Shown: positions 26,451-36,148 of the stretch, one piece after another
How the letters are laid out: every line of letters starts with the position of its first letter
How positions within the stretch are numbered: the stretch's first letter is position 1
DNA from: Kiloniella spongiae
GTDB taxonomy: Bacteria; Pseudomonadota; Alphaproteobacteria; Kiloniellales; Kiloniellaceae
Assembly (NCBI RefSeq): GCF_001026905.1
Contig: NZ_LAQL01000006.1
Coordinates: 124,001-188,000, forward strand
DNA: 64,000 bases
Direction: 5' to 3'
Made by a program: the position numbers and the translations under genes
Notes under the pieces: model-generated
Databases searched by the model: none
Told to the model about the DNA's origin: nothing
What the model saw: only the letters and a program-made list of their open reading frames with translations

Positions 26451-27659
26451 TTATTTTCTGATAATGTTATGTTCCGGGCCATACGGGAATTTGGTTATAT
26501 TTTCAGCGCCATCTTCGCCGACGACCAGAATATCATGTTCGCGGTAACCGCCTGCACCCGGATTACCTTCTTCAACCATGATCATTGGCTCCATAGAAAC
26601 AACCATACCCGGTTCCAGAACTGTTTCGACATCTTCACGCAGTTCCAAACCAGCTTCACGACCATAGTAATGGCTCAGCGTTCCAAACGAGTGACCATAT
26701 CCAAAAGTCCGATACTGAAGCATATCGTGCTTTTTGAAGATTTCATTAAGCTCGAGCGCAATATCACAGCAACGTACACCGGGTTTGATCAATTCGAGGC
26801 CAGCTTCGTGAACTTCGACATTTGCCTTCCAGTATTTCATGTGCGCATCAGATGCATACTCGGCAAAAAGCGTTCTCTCTAGAGCAGTGTAGTATCCAGC
26901 AATCATCGGGAAACAGTTCAAGCTCAGGATATCACCAGATTCAATCTTACGGCTTGTCACAGGGTTATGTGCACCGTCTGTATTGATCCCGGACTGAAAC
27001 CAGGTCCAGGTATCCATAAGTTCAGCATCAGGGAAGGTCTTAGCGATATGGCGAATCATTGCCTGAGTCGAATGAAGCGCAACTTCGTGCTCAGGAACAC
27101 CAACAGCAATGGCTTCCGCACAAGCTGCACCACCAATATCAGCCGTTGCTGCACCATGTTTGATAATTTCAATTTCTTCCGCAGATTTCAGCATCCGCAT
27201 CCGCATGGTCGGCGATCCGATATCTACAAATTCCGGACTTCCGAGGGCCACAGCCATCTTGTTTTTGTTATCAATGTTAATGTGATCGAATTCCAGACCG
27301 ACACGCCCCAGATTTTGTCCGGATAATTCATCTTTGATTGCAAAGAAATAATTATCTTTTTGCCAATCCGTATAGATGACATTGTCATCAAAACTGCGCC
27401 TCCAAGGCTGAGCACCATCGATATTGGCAGTTACAGAGATATGTTTGTCCTGGGTAACAATTAGGCCATAAGGGCGACCAAAAGCACAGTACACAAAATC
27501 ATTGAAATAATTGATGTTATGATACGAGGTCAAAACCACGGCATCAATATCATTATCAGCCATATGGCGACGTAGCTTGCCAATACGGCGTTCCATTTCT
27601 GCTCTGGAAAATGTGCCTTGTACTTTTTCTCCGTTACGGATGCGCAGTGTGCGTTCCAT
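26451..27659 (-). CDS. Creatinase (creatine amidinohydrolase), M24 family
   Basis: 402 residues, against 403 in Pseudomonas putida creatinase. The catalytic histidine is at 231 (GINTDGAHNPVT), with the conserved surroundings DTWTWFQSG, FPMIAGYYTALERTLF and SFGYGHSFG. Creatinase hydrolyses creatine to sarcosine and urea and, unlike other pita-bread proteins, uses no metal. I chose the ATG at 27659 because GGAG precedes it by 7 nt. Creatininase, sarcosine oxidase and urease genes are not beside it. A closely related M24 hydrolase with another substrate cannot be excluded. Confidence 0.85.
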   Translation of the reverse strand: MERTLRIRNGEKVQGTFSRAEMERRIGKLRRHMADNDIDAVVLTSYHNINYFNDFVYCAFGRPYGLIVTQDKHISVTANIDGAQPWRRSFDDNVIYTDWQKDNYFFAIKDELSGQNLGRVGLEFDHINIDNKNKMAVALGSPEFVDIGSPTMRMRMLKSAEEIEIIKHGAATADIGGAACAEAIAVGVPEHEVALHSTQAMIRHIAKTFPDAELMDTWTWFQSGINTDGAHNPVTSRKIESGDILSLNCFPMIAGYYTALERTLFAEYASDAHMKYWKANVEVHEAGLELIKPGVRCCDIALELNEIFKKHDMLQYRTFGYGHSFGTLSHYYGREAGLELREDVETVLEPGMVVSMEPMIMVEEGNPGAGGYREHDILVVGEDGAENITKFPYGPEHNIIRK

Positions 27660-28114
27660 TGCTGACTCCAATAGTAAGGGAATTAATTTTCACCCTATTG
27701 GTATCAAAAAAATATTCATAAAAATAATTTATAATATCAATTTGAATATAAAAATTTTAAATGAATGAGGATCACCTTCGGGGGAAGATGATCCTCGACA
27801 CGCAAACCAGCAATCTTTTAAGGGAAAAGTTGTGGCTCAACGCAAAAGAATTGCATGCCAAGCTATCTTGATTTAGCCGCACACAATCACTGTGATATCC
27901 CCTGCTTAGGCCAAATGATAACATCCGTGCAACAAGAATTTATTAGGCTAATTTTGTGTAAATTTTTATATATTTTAAGGACTTAAGATTATCTCCCCTA
28001 ATAACAAAGGAAAACAATGCCTTATAATATGCCGATCTATTCTACAAAAGAATATCAGTTCGAAAGCTTATCAAAACAGTGAGGAAAATTATTCAAAATC
28101 TTTTTGACTTGATA
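27660..28114. other. AT-rich intergenic region with a long hairpin
   Basis: 455 nt with no convincing gene. At 27767-27796 GAGGATCA-C-CTTC is mirrored by GAAG-A-TGATCCTC, a 12-bp stem with one mismatch and a GGGG loop, without a T tract on either strand. The creatinase promoter must be nearby. A 36-codon ORF starting at 27761 runs through the hairpin but has no ribosome site. Confidence 0.5.
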
Positions 28115-28669
28115 TTAGTCAAGCACGTGAATCTCTTTTAGATTCCAGATCCAACTTGCTGTCGACATTTCCGTATAATTCGTCTCGCCATCCTCTTCCT
28201 TGATCATACAAGGCAAAAGCAGACGGATCGGCCCCTTCATCTTAACTCTGATTTCATGCATCTGATGCCGGGTTGCCACAAACAAACAATTTGCAGGCCA
28301 CATGGACAGAGCCAAATCAATGGCATATCCACCTAAAGCAACCAACTTGACCTTATCCACATCGGCCATCTCTGAGGCTTTTAAAATATCAGATAAAAGT
28401 ACTCCCTGATATTTACCAGCCTCATTTTCCCAGACTGGTGGAAGAAAAACTTCATAGAGAGGTAATTTCTCGAGATCCACAATTCTGAATTTCGAAATTT
28501 TCTCTCCGTTCTTAACCATAAGTACGCGTTTATTGCTAATGGAGCTCTCTAATTTGTCGTCGAAAAGACTAACATGACTTATCTGTGCACCGACTTTTGA
28601 AATCACGGCAAAAATCACGCAGCCAAGAATTAGCATTGATAAAAAAGAGTCCTTTTTCAAAACAAACAC
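28115..28669 (-). CDS. Exported molybdopterin-oxidoreductase-like domain protein
   Basis: 184 residues with an N-terminal signal or anchor helix (about 10-28). The body resembles the oxidoreductase molybdopterin-binding fold seen in small sulfite-oxidase-like proteins: GVLLSDILKASEM, then VALGGYAIDLALSMW, and a C-terminal MSTASWIWNLKEIHV, as in family ends of the type WVWQL..I.V. No cofactor-ligand cysteine equivalent is obvious, so it may not bind molybdenum cofactor. Such proteins often sit with sensor kinases or cyclases; none is adjacent here. Confidence 0.6.
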   Translation of the reverse strand: MFVLKKDSFLSMLILGCVIFAVISKVGAQISHVSLFDDKLESSISNKRVLMVKNGEKISKFRIVDLEKLPLYEVFLPPVWENEAGKYQGVLLSDILKASEMADVDKVKLVALGGYAIDLALSMWPANCLFVATRHQMHEIRVKMKGPIRLLLPCMIKEEDGETNYTEMSTASWIWNLKEIHVLD

Positions 28670-28819
28670 CTCTTTTCTTACAATAAATATGCCTGCGAAT
28701 TAAACAGAATTACGAATAGCTGTATTCGAGGAAGAACATACTACCAGTTCTAACCGACCTTATATTCTGGTCGATCAGAAGCAAATCTGCCGGAGGCGTT
28801 TGATTTCCTCATGATAAAA

Positions 28820-30271
28820 TCAAGCGCCTGTTTCTCTTGCTGCCCCTTCAATCTCTGTTGGTTTAGCAATCACAATTTCATTACTGTCCGTATTCTCTAG
28901 CACAAGCGATGCGCCGGTTGCCATTTCAATGCCCTTTGGCTCAGTTCCTTTTGGTCCAATGACCTTTTCTTCCGTCAGAATTGTCGGACGTTTCCAGGTC
29001 AGCGAATCAAATGAGCCACAATCACCACAATGAGCTTGCCAGTTTTCGGCAATTGCACCACAGGACTCACAAACCCAATTATGAGCGATAAGCGCGGTTT
29101 CCGATTTTTCAAACCATTCAGCCGCAGCACGACTGTTACCATGCTCTTCTTGCTCTAGCCGTCCCATCAAACGACACACCAGACGGCTTGGGCCACCTTG
29201 CTCGGATGCCTGTTTCAAATGACGTCGAGCTTCACCCCATAGTTTTGCTGATAAATTAGCTTCCGCCAGGGCAATATGGCTTTCATAGTGATCTTTATTC
29301 TGCGCGACCATCTGTCCCAAACGCTTGGCCCGTTCGACATTACTTTCAGAAGGCCAAAGTGTTAAAAACACCCGCGCAAGATCACGGTGAGGCTGTTTAG
29401 TCCATGTCTTTTTTAAGGTTTTCTCAGCATCTTTAATACGCCCAGCGCGATGATAAGCTTCGGCAAGAAAAGCCACCGCAGGTACCAAATCAGGCGCCAA
29501 TTTGTGCGCCTCTTTGGCAAAAGCGAGTGAGGCTTGAACTTCACCCTGATCATTTGCTTTCAAAGCTTGCTGCAATTTAACAACAGCTCGTTTTCGTGCA
29601 GCTTCAGCAGGAGTAAGATTTTTTGTCTTAGCCCCTTCTTTCAAAGCCTGATCTGCAATTGCAAACTGTCCTGTTGCTTCCGAAAGTTCAAACAGACTTT
29701 CCTGAACCCAAGGTGTTTTGGGACTTAGGGTATGTGCCTGCTTTGCAAGTTCCAGCGCTTCGGTAAAATCACCGCGACGTTGTGCTTGCATTAAAAGTCC
29801 GCGCAGTCCAAGGAAACGAGTTTCCTTGTCTTCCAACATGGCATTGAAATAATTGGTCGCGGCCTCTTCATTTCCCTGCAACTGTGCCGCCTGAGCAGAT
29901 AAAAGCATGGTCAACGGTGGTTCATCAGACAGTAAATTTTCCGCTTTACGGGCCATCGCAAGGGCCGTCTGCGCTTCACCAGCAGCCACAGCAACCATAC
30001 CATGGGTCAAGGCTTTGTATCCGCGTTTTTTGCGATTATCTTGACGGGCTTGGCCGAAAAGTGCTGGCGCGTTGATGAGGCTACGCCAAAACCGGTACAA
30101 GAACGCAGCAGATATTGCCAAGGCCACGGCAGCAAGAAAGAGAACCCCAACCGTTGTTTCCAGACGATACCCAATCCAGTCAACAGAAACCAGACCCGGA
30201 CGGTTCGCAATCCATATAACAATTGTTAGAACAATCGCCAGTTTAAGAAAATAAATCAGTGTCCGTTTCAT
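28820..30271 (-). CDS. HemY domain protein (haem block TPR protein)
   Basis: 483 residues: two N-terminal membrane helices (HemY_N), a long helical TPR array (about 90-390), and a C-terminal four-cysteine zinc-ribbon-like segment (CESCGAIAENWQAHCGDC) typical of alphaproteobacterial HemY. The role is unclear; it accompanies hemC/hemD and the mitofilin protein. Its ATG overlaps the preceding stop by one base (TAATG), so it is translationally coupled. Confidence 0.88.
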   Translation of the reverse strand: MKRTLIYFLKLAIVLTIVIWIANRPGLVSVDWIGYRLETTVGVLFLAAVALAISAAFLYRFWRSLINAPALFGQARQDNRKKRGYKALTHGMVAVAAGEAQTALAMARKAENLLSDEPPLTMLLSAQAAQLQGNEEAATNYFNAMLEDKETRFLGLRGLLMQAQRRGDFTEALELAKQAHTLSPKTPWVQESLFELSEATGQFAIADQALKEGAKTKNLTPAEAARKRAVVKLQQALKANDQGEVQASLAFAKEAHKLAPDLVPAVAFLAEAYHRAGRIKDAEKTLKKTWTKQPHRDLARVFLTLWPSESNVERAKRLGQMVAQNKDHYESHIALAEANLSAKLWGEARRHLKQASEQGGPSRLVCRLMGRLEQEEHGNSRAAAEWFEKSETALIAHNWVCESCGAIAENWQAHCGDCGSFDSLTWKRPTILTEEKVIGPKGTEPKGIEMATGASLVLENTDSNEIVIAKPTEIEGAARETGA

Positions 30272-31890
30272 TATTCAATACCTCCGGCACCGCTACCTTG
30301 TGCCGTGACACCAATTAGAAGCAAAGCCAATTTTTGACTGATTTGTTCACCTTCCTCGCGCTGATTGGCCAGTTCAAGCCAATCTTGCATTCCCGAACTT
30401 GCAGCCGAGGTAAGATTTTCAAGCTCCTGCAAAGCACCCGATAAATCACCGTCTTTCAGATAGTTTTCTGCCCGAGCCAAGACACTGGATGTTCCCTGTC
30501 CATCCAGAACATCAATTGGACGTATTGAAACCACATCCGTAACCCGACCGATCGCTTTATCGACCCAGCTCTGCCCACCGGCAATTTTATCAGCCGTAAG
30601 CGCATCGCGCGCCGCAGCAGGAAAGCGCGCCCGTAAATCAGTCAAACTAGGCAATCCAACAGCTGCGAAAGAAGACAGCGGAGACACCATTTCACCAACA
30701 GTACTGTTTTTTGGTGCAACGGCACGGACAAGATCAAGCTCTTTCACAAAAGGGCCAGATCCACGCAACGCATCACGAAGCTGTAAAACACCAAGAGCAA
30801 GATAAACATCACCAGTTGCTGGACCAGAAAGCAATGCTGGGGAAGAAACCGGTGCGTTGATCTTCAGGCCTTCTACTTCGGATACAAGCGCGTTTATTTG
30901 CGTGCGGATAGATGCCAGTTGCTGAACAGAGGCCGCGTTGAGACTGTCGCCAACAGATGAAGAAGCAAGCCCTGAGCTCTCAATAACATTGATGCGTTGA
31001 CGCGTTTGCTCTAACTCGGTCCTCAGGGCATCTACAACGTTCTTATCCGCATCACTTGACGTTACAACCACACCGCCGCTCGTCAGACCGTTTAATTGTC
31101 TTTCAAGTTCAGACTGTTCCAGTTTAAGTGTACGCACTGTTTCTGAAAGCGACAGAAAGCGATTTTCATCAACACCTTTGCTTTGCGAATTCAAAACGTC
31201 TCGTTCTAATCCCGCAATTCGATCTTCTAAAGAACTGACGCTCGGCGTATTACTCTCAACCCCAAATGTGGGGATCTTCTCAACAAGAGGTAACCATTCA
31301 CTGCGGAAGAAAACAGCTGCAGCCATCGACAGCGCACAAAACCCCACACCATAAAAGAAACTGTTCAGGGTTCCACCCTTTTTAACAACGGTAACAGTGT
31401 CCGTGTTTAACCGCTCGTTATCATCATTGAATTGACGAGGATTTGTATCGTTGCTTTTAAGCGTATCACCATTTTTCTTTGCTGCAGCCGCTTTTGATCC
31501 CGATGCAGGTATTGAACTCGTGGCTTTAAGGGTAGATTTTATCTCGGATTTTTCATCCGCTATACCTGAAGTATCCAGATCAGGTTCATCTGACTGCAAA
31601 AGATCACTTTCACGAACCCTTGCCACATTAAGTGTAATCTTCGATTTAGCTGCGGCCTGAAGAATATCTTCATGGCGGGCAGAGGGAATGGAATCACGCT
31701 CTTTCCACCCCTGCACGGTGCTAACAGCAATGCCCAGTTTACTGGCCAGAGGCCTCAAACCACCAAAAGCATTGATAATTTCCTGCGTTGGACTTTCGCT
31801 AACCGCTTTCTTATCAAGCGATTTGTTGTCGTCTTTTACAGAAGAACCTGTTGTTGATTTGTTTGATTTGTCGCCCTGTTTGCTGGCCAT
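30271..31890 (-). CDS. Mitofilin-family membrane protein with N-terminal HTH-like segment
   Basis: About 539 residues from the ATG at 31890, which has a GAGG site 6 nt upstream. The N-terminus holds a Cro-like helix-turn-helix (GGLRPLASKLGIAVSTVQGWKER, about 40-62). A low-complexity linker, one membrane helix (about 170-190), a coiled-coil region and the mitofilin C-terminal domain follow. Alphaproteobacterial homologues are the presumed ancestors of Mic60, a membrane-shaping protein. The gene is the usual neighbour of hemD. Confidence 0.85.
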   Translation of the reverse strand: MASKQGDKSNKSTTGSSVKDDNKSLDKKAVSESPTQEIINAFGGLRPLASKLGIAVSTVQGWKERDSIPSARHEDILQAAAKSKITLNVARVRESDLLQSDEPDLDTSGIADEKSEIKSTLKATSSIPASGSKAAAAKKNGDTLKSNDTNPRQFNDDNERLNTDTVTVVKKGGTLNSFFYGVGFCALSMAAAVFFRSEWLPLVEKIPTFGVESNTPSVSSLEDRIAGLERDVLNSQSKGVDENRFLSLSETVRTLKLEQSELERQLNGLTSGGVVVTSSDADKNVVDALRTELEQTRQRINVIESSGLASSSVGDSLNAASVQQLASIRTQINALVSEVEGLKINAPVSSPALLSGPATGDVYLALGVLQLRDALRGSGPFVKELDLVRAVAPKNSTVGEMVSPLSSFAAVGLPSLTDLRARFPAAARDALTADKIAGGQSWVDKAIGRVTDVVSIRPIDVLDGQGTSSVLARAENYLKDGDLSGALQELENLTSAASSGMQDWLELANQREEGEQISQKLALLLIGVTAQGSGAGGIE

Positions 31891-31993
31891 AGTATCCTCT
31901 GTCATCCAGATTGTGTTCAATCCATACGATCAAAACACGTCATTAAGGAAACTATGCGCCAGAGTTAAGGTAAAATCCAGTACGTACGTACAC

Positions 31994-32707
31994 TTATTTG
32001 TTTGATGCAATTAACTTTATCATATCAGCCCTGTTCGGCTTCGCAGGAACCAAAAGCTTGCACACAGGTATTTGATCAAAGCAATCCGCAACCGCCTGGC
32101 TTAAACAATAGATGGTCAAACCTTCTAGACTGGCTAATAAATCCTCTTGAGATAATAGTGCTAAAAATACTTTAGAAGAACGCGGTGAAAAAAAGCTTAT
32201 TTCATTGATTTTATTTTCTTTTAACAAGTTTTCTGTTTGTCGAAGCAGTGTTTTGGACGACATCGCCTCATACAAAACTTCACGACGATAAGAATAGCCC
32301 GCCTGACAGAGATTTACGTGTAAATCTCCTGCTATTTTCGAAGCTGCAGGATGCAACAAAACTCCTGTTTCTGGCTTTAGTTTTACCTGTACAAGCTTAG
32401 CTAAATCACTCACATCACCATTTGCGGAATAGGCGGTTTCGAATCCGCATTTGCGCGCGGCTTCAGCAGAGCTTTCCCCCACACAAAAAGCCGGCAAGGA
32501 ATAGTCTTTACTATTTAACTGATAAGCACGTACACCATTTGCAGAGGTAAAAAGAACGGCCTGCACGTCAGAGAGGTCAAGTTTGATCGAATCCCCATAC
32601 ACGATATCAAAAACCGCATCAAAAAACACCTCGCGCCCCAATTGGCGAAGCTCTGAAGCAAAAGGCTCCTGATCCGCTTGTGGACGCGTGACAAGGTGAG
32701 TGATCAT
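31994..32707 (-). CDS. hemD: Uroporphyrinogen-III synthase
   Basis: 237 residues with low overall conservation but family signposts: HLVTRPQADQEPFA at the N-terminus, VLFTSANGVRAY, the mid-protein CVGESSAEAARKCGF and ISFFSPRSSKVFLALL. It closes hydroxymethylbilane to uroporphyrinogen III in haem synthesis. It lies 20 nt downstream of hemC, which makes the substrate. Confidence 0.9.
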   Translation of the reverse strand: MITHLVTRPQADQEPFASELRQLGREVFFDAVFDIVYGDSIKLDLSDVQAVLFTSANGVRAYQLNSKDYSLPAFCVGESSAEAARKCGFETAYSANGDVSDLAKLVQVKLKPETGVLLHPAASKIAGDLHVNLCQAGYSYRREVLYEAMSSKTLLRQTENLLKENKINEISFFSPRSSKVFLALLSQEDLLASLEGLTIYCLSQAVADCFDQIPVCKLLVPAKPNRADMIKLIASNK

Positions 32708-32727
32708 TAATGACCTCTATGATTAAA

Positions 32728-33681
32728 TCAGGATTGCTGCTCTTCAAGGGTTTTGAAAAATTCTTCGCCGGCCTGTTCTTTCAGTTCCCGGCCTGCAGAC
32801 CGCCCCATTTCTTCAGCTGACGATATAGGACCACGCCGCTCTGTTGTGAAGATTTCACTACCATCTGTTGCCGCCAGCATTGTCCGGAGATAAAGCTCAT
32901 CGCCTTCTATTTCTGCAAGTGCAGCGATTGGTGTTCGACAAGATCCATCCAGTTCCGCAAGACAAGCGCGTTCTGCAGTGATGCGCTGCATCGTCGGTTC
33001 ATGGTGAATAGCATCAACATATCTACGGATACGATCATCACCGGTTCGGACTTCCAGTCCCACAGCCCCTTGTGCAGGAGCTGGTAACATCTCTTCGATT
33101 GATAGAGCAGCCGTAATCAAATCGGATTGTTTCAGTCTGTTCAAACCCGCAACAGCAAGCAGGGTCGCATCAACCTGTCCCTCTTCCAGTTTACGCAGTC
33201 TGGTCTGGACCGATCCGCGAAAAGTAATAACTTCAAGGTCCGGGCGTTTTGCCTTGATCTGGGCTTGCCTGCGCAACGACGCAGAACCAACAACAGCCCC
33301 TTTGGGAAGCTCTGCCAGCGAGTTTGCTTTGGATGAGAAAAGCGCATCACGAGGATCTTCCCGTTCCAAAACGGTAGAGATTTCCAATCCATCAGGTAAC
33401 CATGTCGGAACATCTTTCATAGAATGTACAGCTATATCAATGCTACCATCCTGAAGACCATCTTCAATTTCCTTGGTAAAAAGCCCTTTGCCACCAATCG
33501 CGGACAAGGCCCGATCCTGAATCATATCACCAGTGGTTTTGATCACAACAATCTCAACAGACTCTTCATCTCTTAGATCTGAATGTGTCTCTTGCAACAG
33601 ACGTTTAACTTCAAAAGCTTGTGCCAGAGCGAGGGGACTTCCCCGGGTACCAAGACGAAGAATCGGATTATCAGTCATCAA
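32728..33681 (-). CDS. hemC: Porphobilinogen deaminase (hydroxymethylbilane synthase)
   Basis: 317 residues with the N-terminal LRLGTRGSPLALAQA, the catalytic KDVPT/HSMKD region and the dipyrromethane-attachment cysteine in ELDGSCRTPIAA. It polymerises four porphobilinogen molecules. It is the first gene of the hemC-hemD-mitofilin-HemY block. Two consecutive Met codons (33681, 33678) leave the exact start open by one residue. Confidence 0.95.
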   Translation of the reverse strand: MMTDNPILRLGTRGSPLALAQAFEVKRLLQETHSDLRDEESVEIVVIKTTGDMIQDRALSAIGGKGLFTKEIEDGLQDGSIDIAVHSMKDVPTWLPDGLEISTVLEREDPRDALFSSKANSLAELPKGAVVGSASLRRQAQIKAKRPDLEVITFRGSVQTRLRKLEEGQVDATLLAVAGLNRLKQSDLITAALSIEEMLPAPAQGAVGLEVRTGDDRIRRYVDAIHHEPTMQRITAERACLAELDGSCRTPIAALAEIEGDELYLRTMLAATDGSEIFTTERRGPISSAEEMGRSAGRELKEQAGEEFFKTLEEQQS

Positions 33682-33870
33682 TTATTGCCATATATTCCTG
33701 TAAGTCCGGATGGAGAGATTCATCCAGAGAAAATTCAATCAAGCGCACCTTACTCTTTCAGTCACGTTTCGACAATTCTTATGGTGCCTGTAAATCGCGC
33801 GGCGAACCGACGCAGATTTAATCTGTATTAACCACTAAATATAATTAAATCAGGAAAAGTAAGAAAATGC

Positions 33871-34755
33871 TTACAGGCTTTCTTTGCCCACTCTTGCATT
33901 TTTTAAATTCTCAGCCCAATCCATGCCTTGAGCCAACCATTTCATTTTAATGTTGTGTCCACCTTTGTGGAGACATAGTTCCATCTCTTTGCCTGTCGAA
34001 CATCCTCGCCAAATTTCACAAGACATATCTTCAAGAGAAACTTTTTTAGAGTTTGCATCACATCGATTGGTTTCTTGCCAGATACGCACGCCTGTTTTCA
34101 CATCACCTTGATGCCACCGCGCCCCGATGGGTCGCCCCGTCATTGGAACGACACGATCCGACAGTCCGTGAATGTGTCGGATATTTACCGGAGCTTCACA
34201 GGACACAGGATGGGGCCGCCAAAACGATCCTGCGATTGGAAAAAAGGCTGAAAACTCTTCACCCATATAACACGCAACATCCCAGGCCATCGATCCACCT
34301 TGGGAAAAACCGGAAACCCATAAGCGAGTGTTATCAATTTTATGCCGAGATTTAACATCTTTAAGAATATCTTTGGTAAAGGCGATTTCATCTCGTCGTT
34401 CGCTCGGTGCCCCGACATTGGACCAACTACGATTGAGGCCATCAGGAATAACCAGCATCACACCCCTTGAAGAAGCCAGCTCCTGTAAAGCATTATTCTT
34501 CAGGACAAGATCTGCACTCTGCCCATAACCGTGATAATAAAATAATGTTGGATAAGGCTCTGCGCTATTTTCAGCTTCGTTTCTTATTTCAGTTTCAGCT
34601 TCTGGCATGACTATGACATAGCGCCCTGAATCCAGAACGATTTCTTCAATCTCTAGACTTGCCTTTACTTGCTGACCCGCAGCTTGAGACAGCGAGGCGA
34701 GAAATAATCCGCCAAGTAACAGTCCAATAACAACAAAAGCTTCAATTTGTTTCAT
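33871..34755 (-). CDS. Secreted PHB-depolymerase-family esterase (LpqC/feruloyl esterase like)
   Basis: 294 residues from the ATG at 34755, which has GGAG 6 nt upstream and begins a clear signal peptide. Upstream in-frame Met codons lack both. The esterase core shows FYYHGYGQSADL, nucleophile SGFSQGGSMAW (G-x-S-x-G) and a C-terminal histidine in HKGGHNIKM. The family cleaves ester bonds of polymers or aromatic acids outside the cell. It sits between divergent hemC and tsaD, a junction where related genomes often have no gene (from memory). Confidence 0.82.
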   Translation of the reverse strand: MKQIEAFVVIGLLLGGLFLASLSQAAGQQVKASLEIEEIVLDSGRYVIVMPEAETEIRNEAENSAEPYPTLFYYHGYGQSADLVLKNNALQELASSRGVMLVIPDGLNRSWSNVGAPSERRDEIAFTKDILKDVKSRHKIDNTRLWVSGFSQGGSMAWDVACYMGEEFSAFFPIAGSFWRPHPVSCEAPVNIRHIHGLSDRVVPMTGRPIGARWHQGDVKTGVRIWQETNRCDANSKKVSLEDMSCEIWRGCSTGKEMELCLHKGGHNIKMKWLAQGMDWAENLKNARVGKESL

Positions 34756-35056
34756 AAAATCTCCAACTAAGAGCATGACCCTGTCAAATGCCACAAACAG
34801 TAACTTATTATTAATAAGACGACCTTGGCGACTTTTCCACCTCACAGAAAAACAACTTTTAGTTATATGTTCTCAAAAGATAGAAACTTGTTAACTTATA
34901 AAACGCCTAATCGCTGTTATTTCAGCAGTGAAACCTTGCCGAAATGTTGGGAATAGTATTTTCTACAAAAAGATTTTGAAATATGAAGCTAAGCTGAAAA
35001 ATGAGATACAGTCTCTCTAATAACTCAGTTCAGATAACTCTGCTAATTTGAAAAGC
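34756..35056. other. Intergenic region upstream of tsaD
   Basis: About 300 nt, AT-rich, between the divergent esterase and tsaD. No small ORF, clear hairpin or named promoter motif was recognised. Confidence 0.5.
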
Positions 35057-36148
35057 ATGGCCGGATTAAAAAACATGAAGGTACTAGGTATCGAAACCAG
35101 CTGCGACGAAACCGCAGCGGCCATCGTTGATAGTAACCATAACATTCTCGCCAACAAAGTTCTTACCCAGTTGGAAGAACACAAACCCTATGGTGGTGTT
35201 GTTCCCGAAATTGCAGCGCGCAGCCACATGAACCATCTTGATCGCCTGATAAGATCTGCGTTGGAAGAAGCTAATCTGGACTTTGATCAACTGGACGGCG
35301 TTGCAGCGACCGCAGGTCCTGGCCTGATCGGCGGTGTTTTTGTGGGCGTTATGACAGCCAAGGCAATTGCCGCTGCACGCAAGCTGCCTTTCCTTGCTGT
35401 GAATCATCTTGAAGGACATGCTTTAACCGCGCGCCTGACAGAAAAAGACGCTGCCGATTTTCCCTATCTTCTCCTGCTTGTATCCGGCGGGCACTGCCAG
35501 CTTCTCGCCGTTGAGGATGTCGGACGTTATAGCCGATTGGGCGGCACCATTGATGATGCCGTGGGTGAAGCTTTTGATAAAACCGCCAAGATGATGGGAC
35601 TGCCTTATCCCGGCGGACCAATGATCGAACAGATTGCCAAAAATGGTGATCCCAAACGTTTTGACCTGCCACGTCCCATGAAAGGGCGACCGGGCTGTGA
35701 TTTCTCTTTTTCAGGCTTGAAAACAGCCATACGTAAACAAATCCTTGAATGTGCCAGCAAGGGAAGAAGCGAAGAAGCTGATATTGCAAACCTGAGCGCA
35801 CAGGATAAAGCCGATCTCGCAGCCTCATTCCAGTTGGCTGTCGGCGATGTTCTTGTTGATCGCTGCAAAAAAGCCATGGAAGTATTTCAGAATACCTATG
35901 GACAACCGGGACCATTGGTCGTCGCGGGCGGTGTTGCGGCGAACTTGGCATTACGCGCCCGCCTTACAGAACTCACAGATACCTATAACACCAGCCTGCT
36001 GGCTCCACCCGTGAAGCTCTGTACCGATAACGGTGTTATGATTGCCTGGGCCGGATTGGAGCGCCTGCGCCTCGGCCTTACAGACTCGTTGGATTTTGCT
36101 CCGCGCCCTCGTTGGCCACTCGATCAACTTACAGGCGCTGAAGCATGA
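35057..36148 (+). CDS. tsaD: tRNA N6-adenosine threonylcarbamoyltransferase
   Basis: About 363 residues with the N-terminal ASKHA motif [13 protein letters not shown], the metal-binding HLEGHALT histidines, VSGGHCQL, and the C-terminal VAGGVAAN and DNGVMIAW motifs. It transfers threonylcarbamoyl to A37 of ANN-decoding tRNAs with TsaB and TsaE. Start is uncertain: ATG at 35057 or at 35075 (nine codons shorter at the TTG-relative frame, preceded by a weak GGA). It overlaps gpsA by 4 nt. Confidence 0.95.
   Translation: MAGLKNMKVLGIETSCDETAAAIVDSNHNILANKVLTQLEEHKPYGGVVPEIAARSHMNHLDRLIRSALEEANLDFDQLDGVAATAGPGLIGGVFVGVMTAKAIAAARKLPFLAVNHLEGHALTARLTEKDAADFPYLLLLVSGGHCQLLAVEDVGRYSRLGGTIDDAVGEAFDKTAKMMGLPYPGGPMIEQIAKNGDPKRFDLPRPMKGRPGCDFSFSGLKTAIRKQILECASKGRSEEADIANLSAQDKADLAASFQLAVGDVLVDRCKKAMEVFQNTYGQPGPLVVAGGVAANLALRARLTELTDTYNTSLLAPPVKLCTDNGVMIAWAGLERLRLGLTDSLDFAPRPRWPLDQLTGAEA

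Noticed and set aside
27761..27871. 36-codon ORF containing the hairpin upstream of creatinase
   Set aside because: No ribosome site, and the hairpin itself explains the sequence pattern.
35349..35951. 200-codon ORF on the minus strand inside tsaD
   Set aside because: It is fully antisense to a highly conserved gene, its sequence is Arg/His/Trp/Cys-rich without domain character, and it has no ribosome site.
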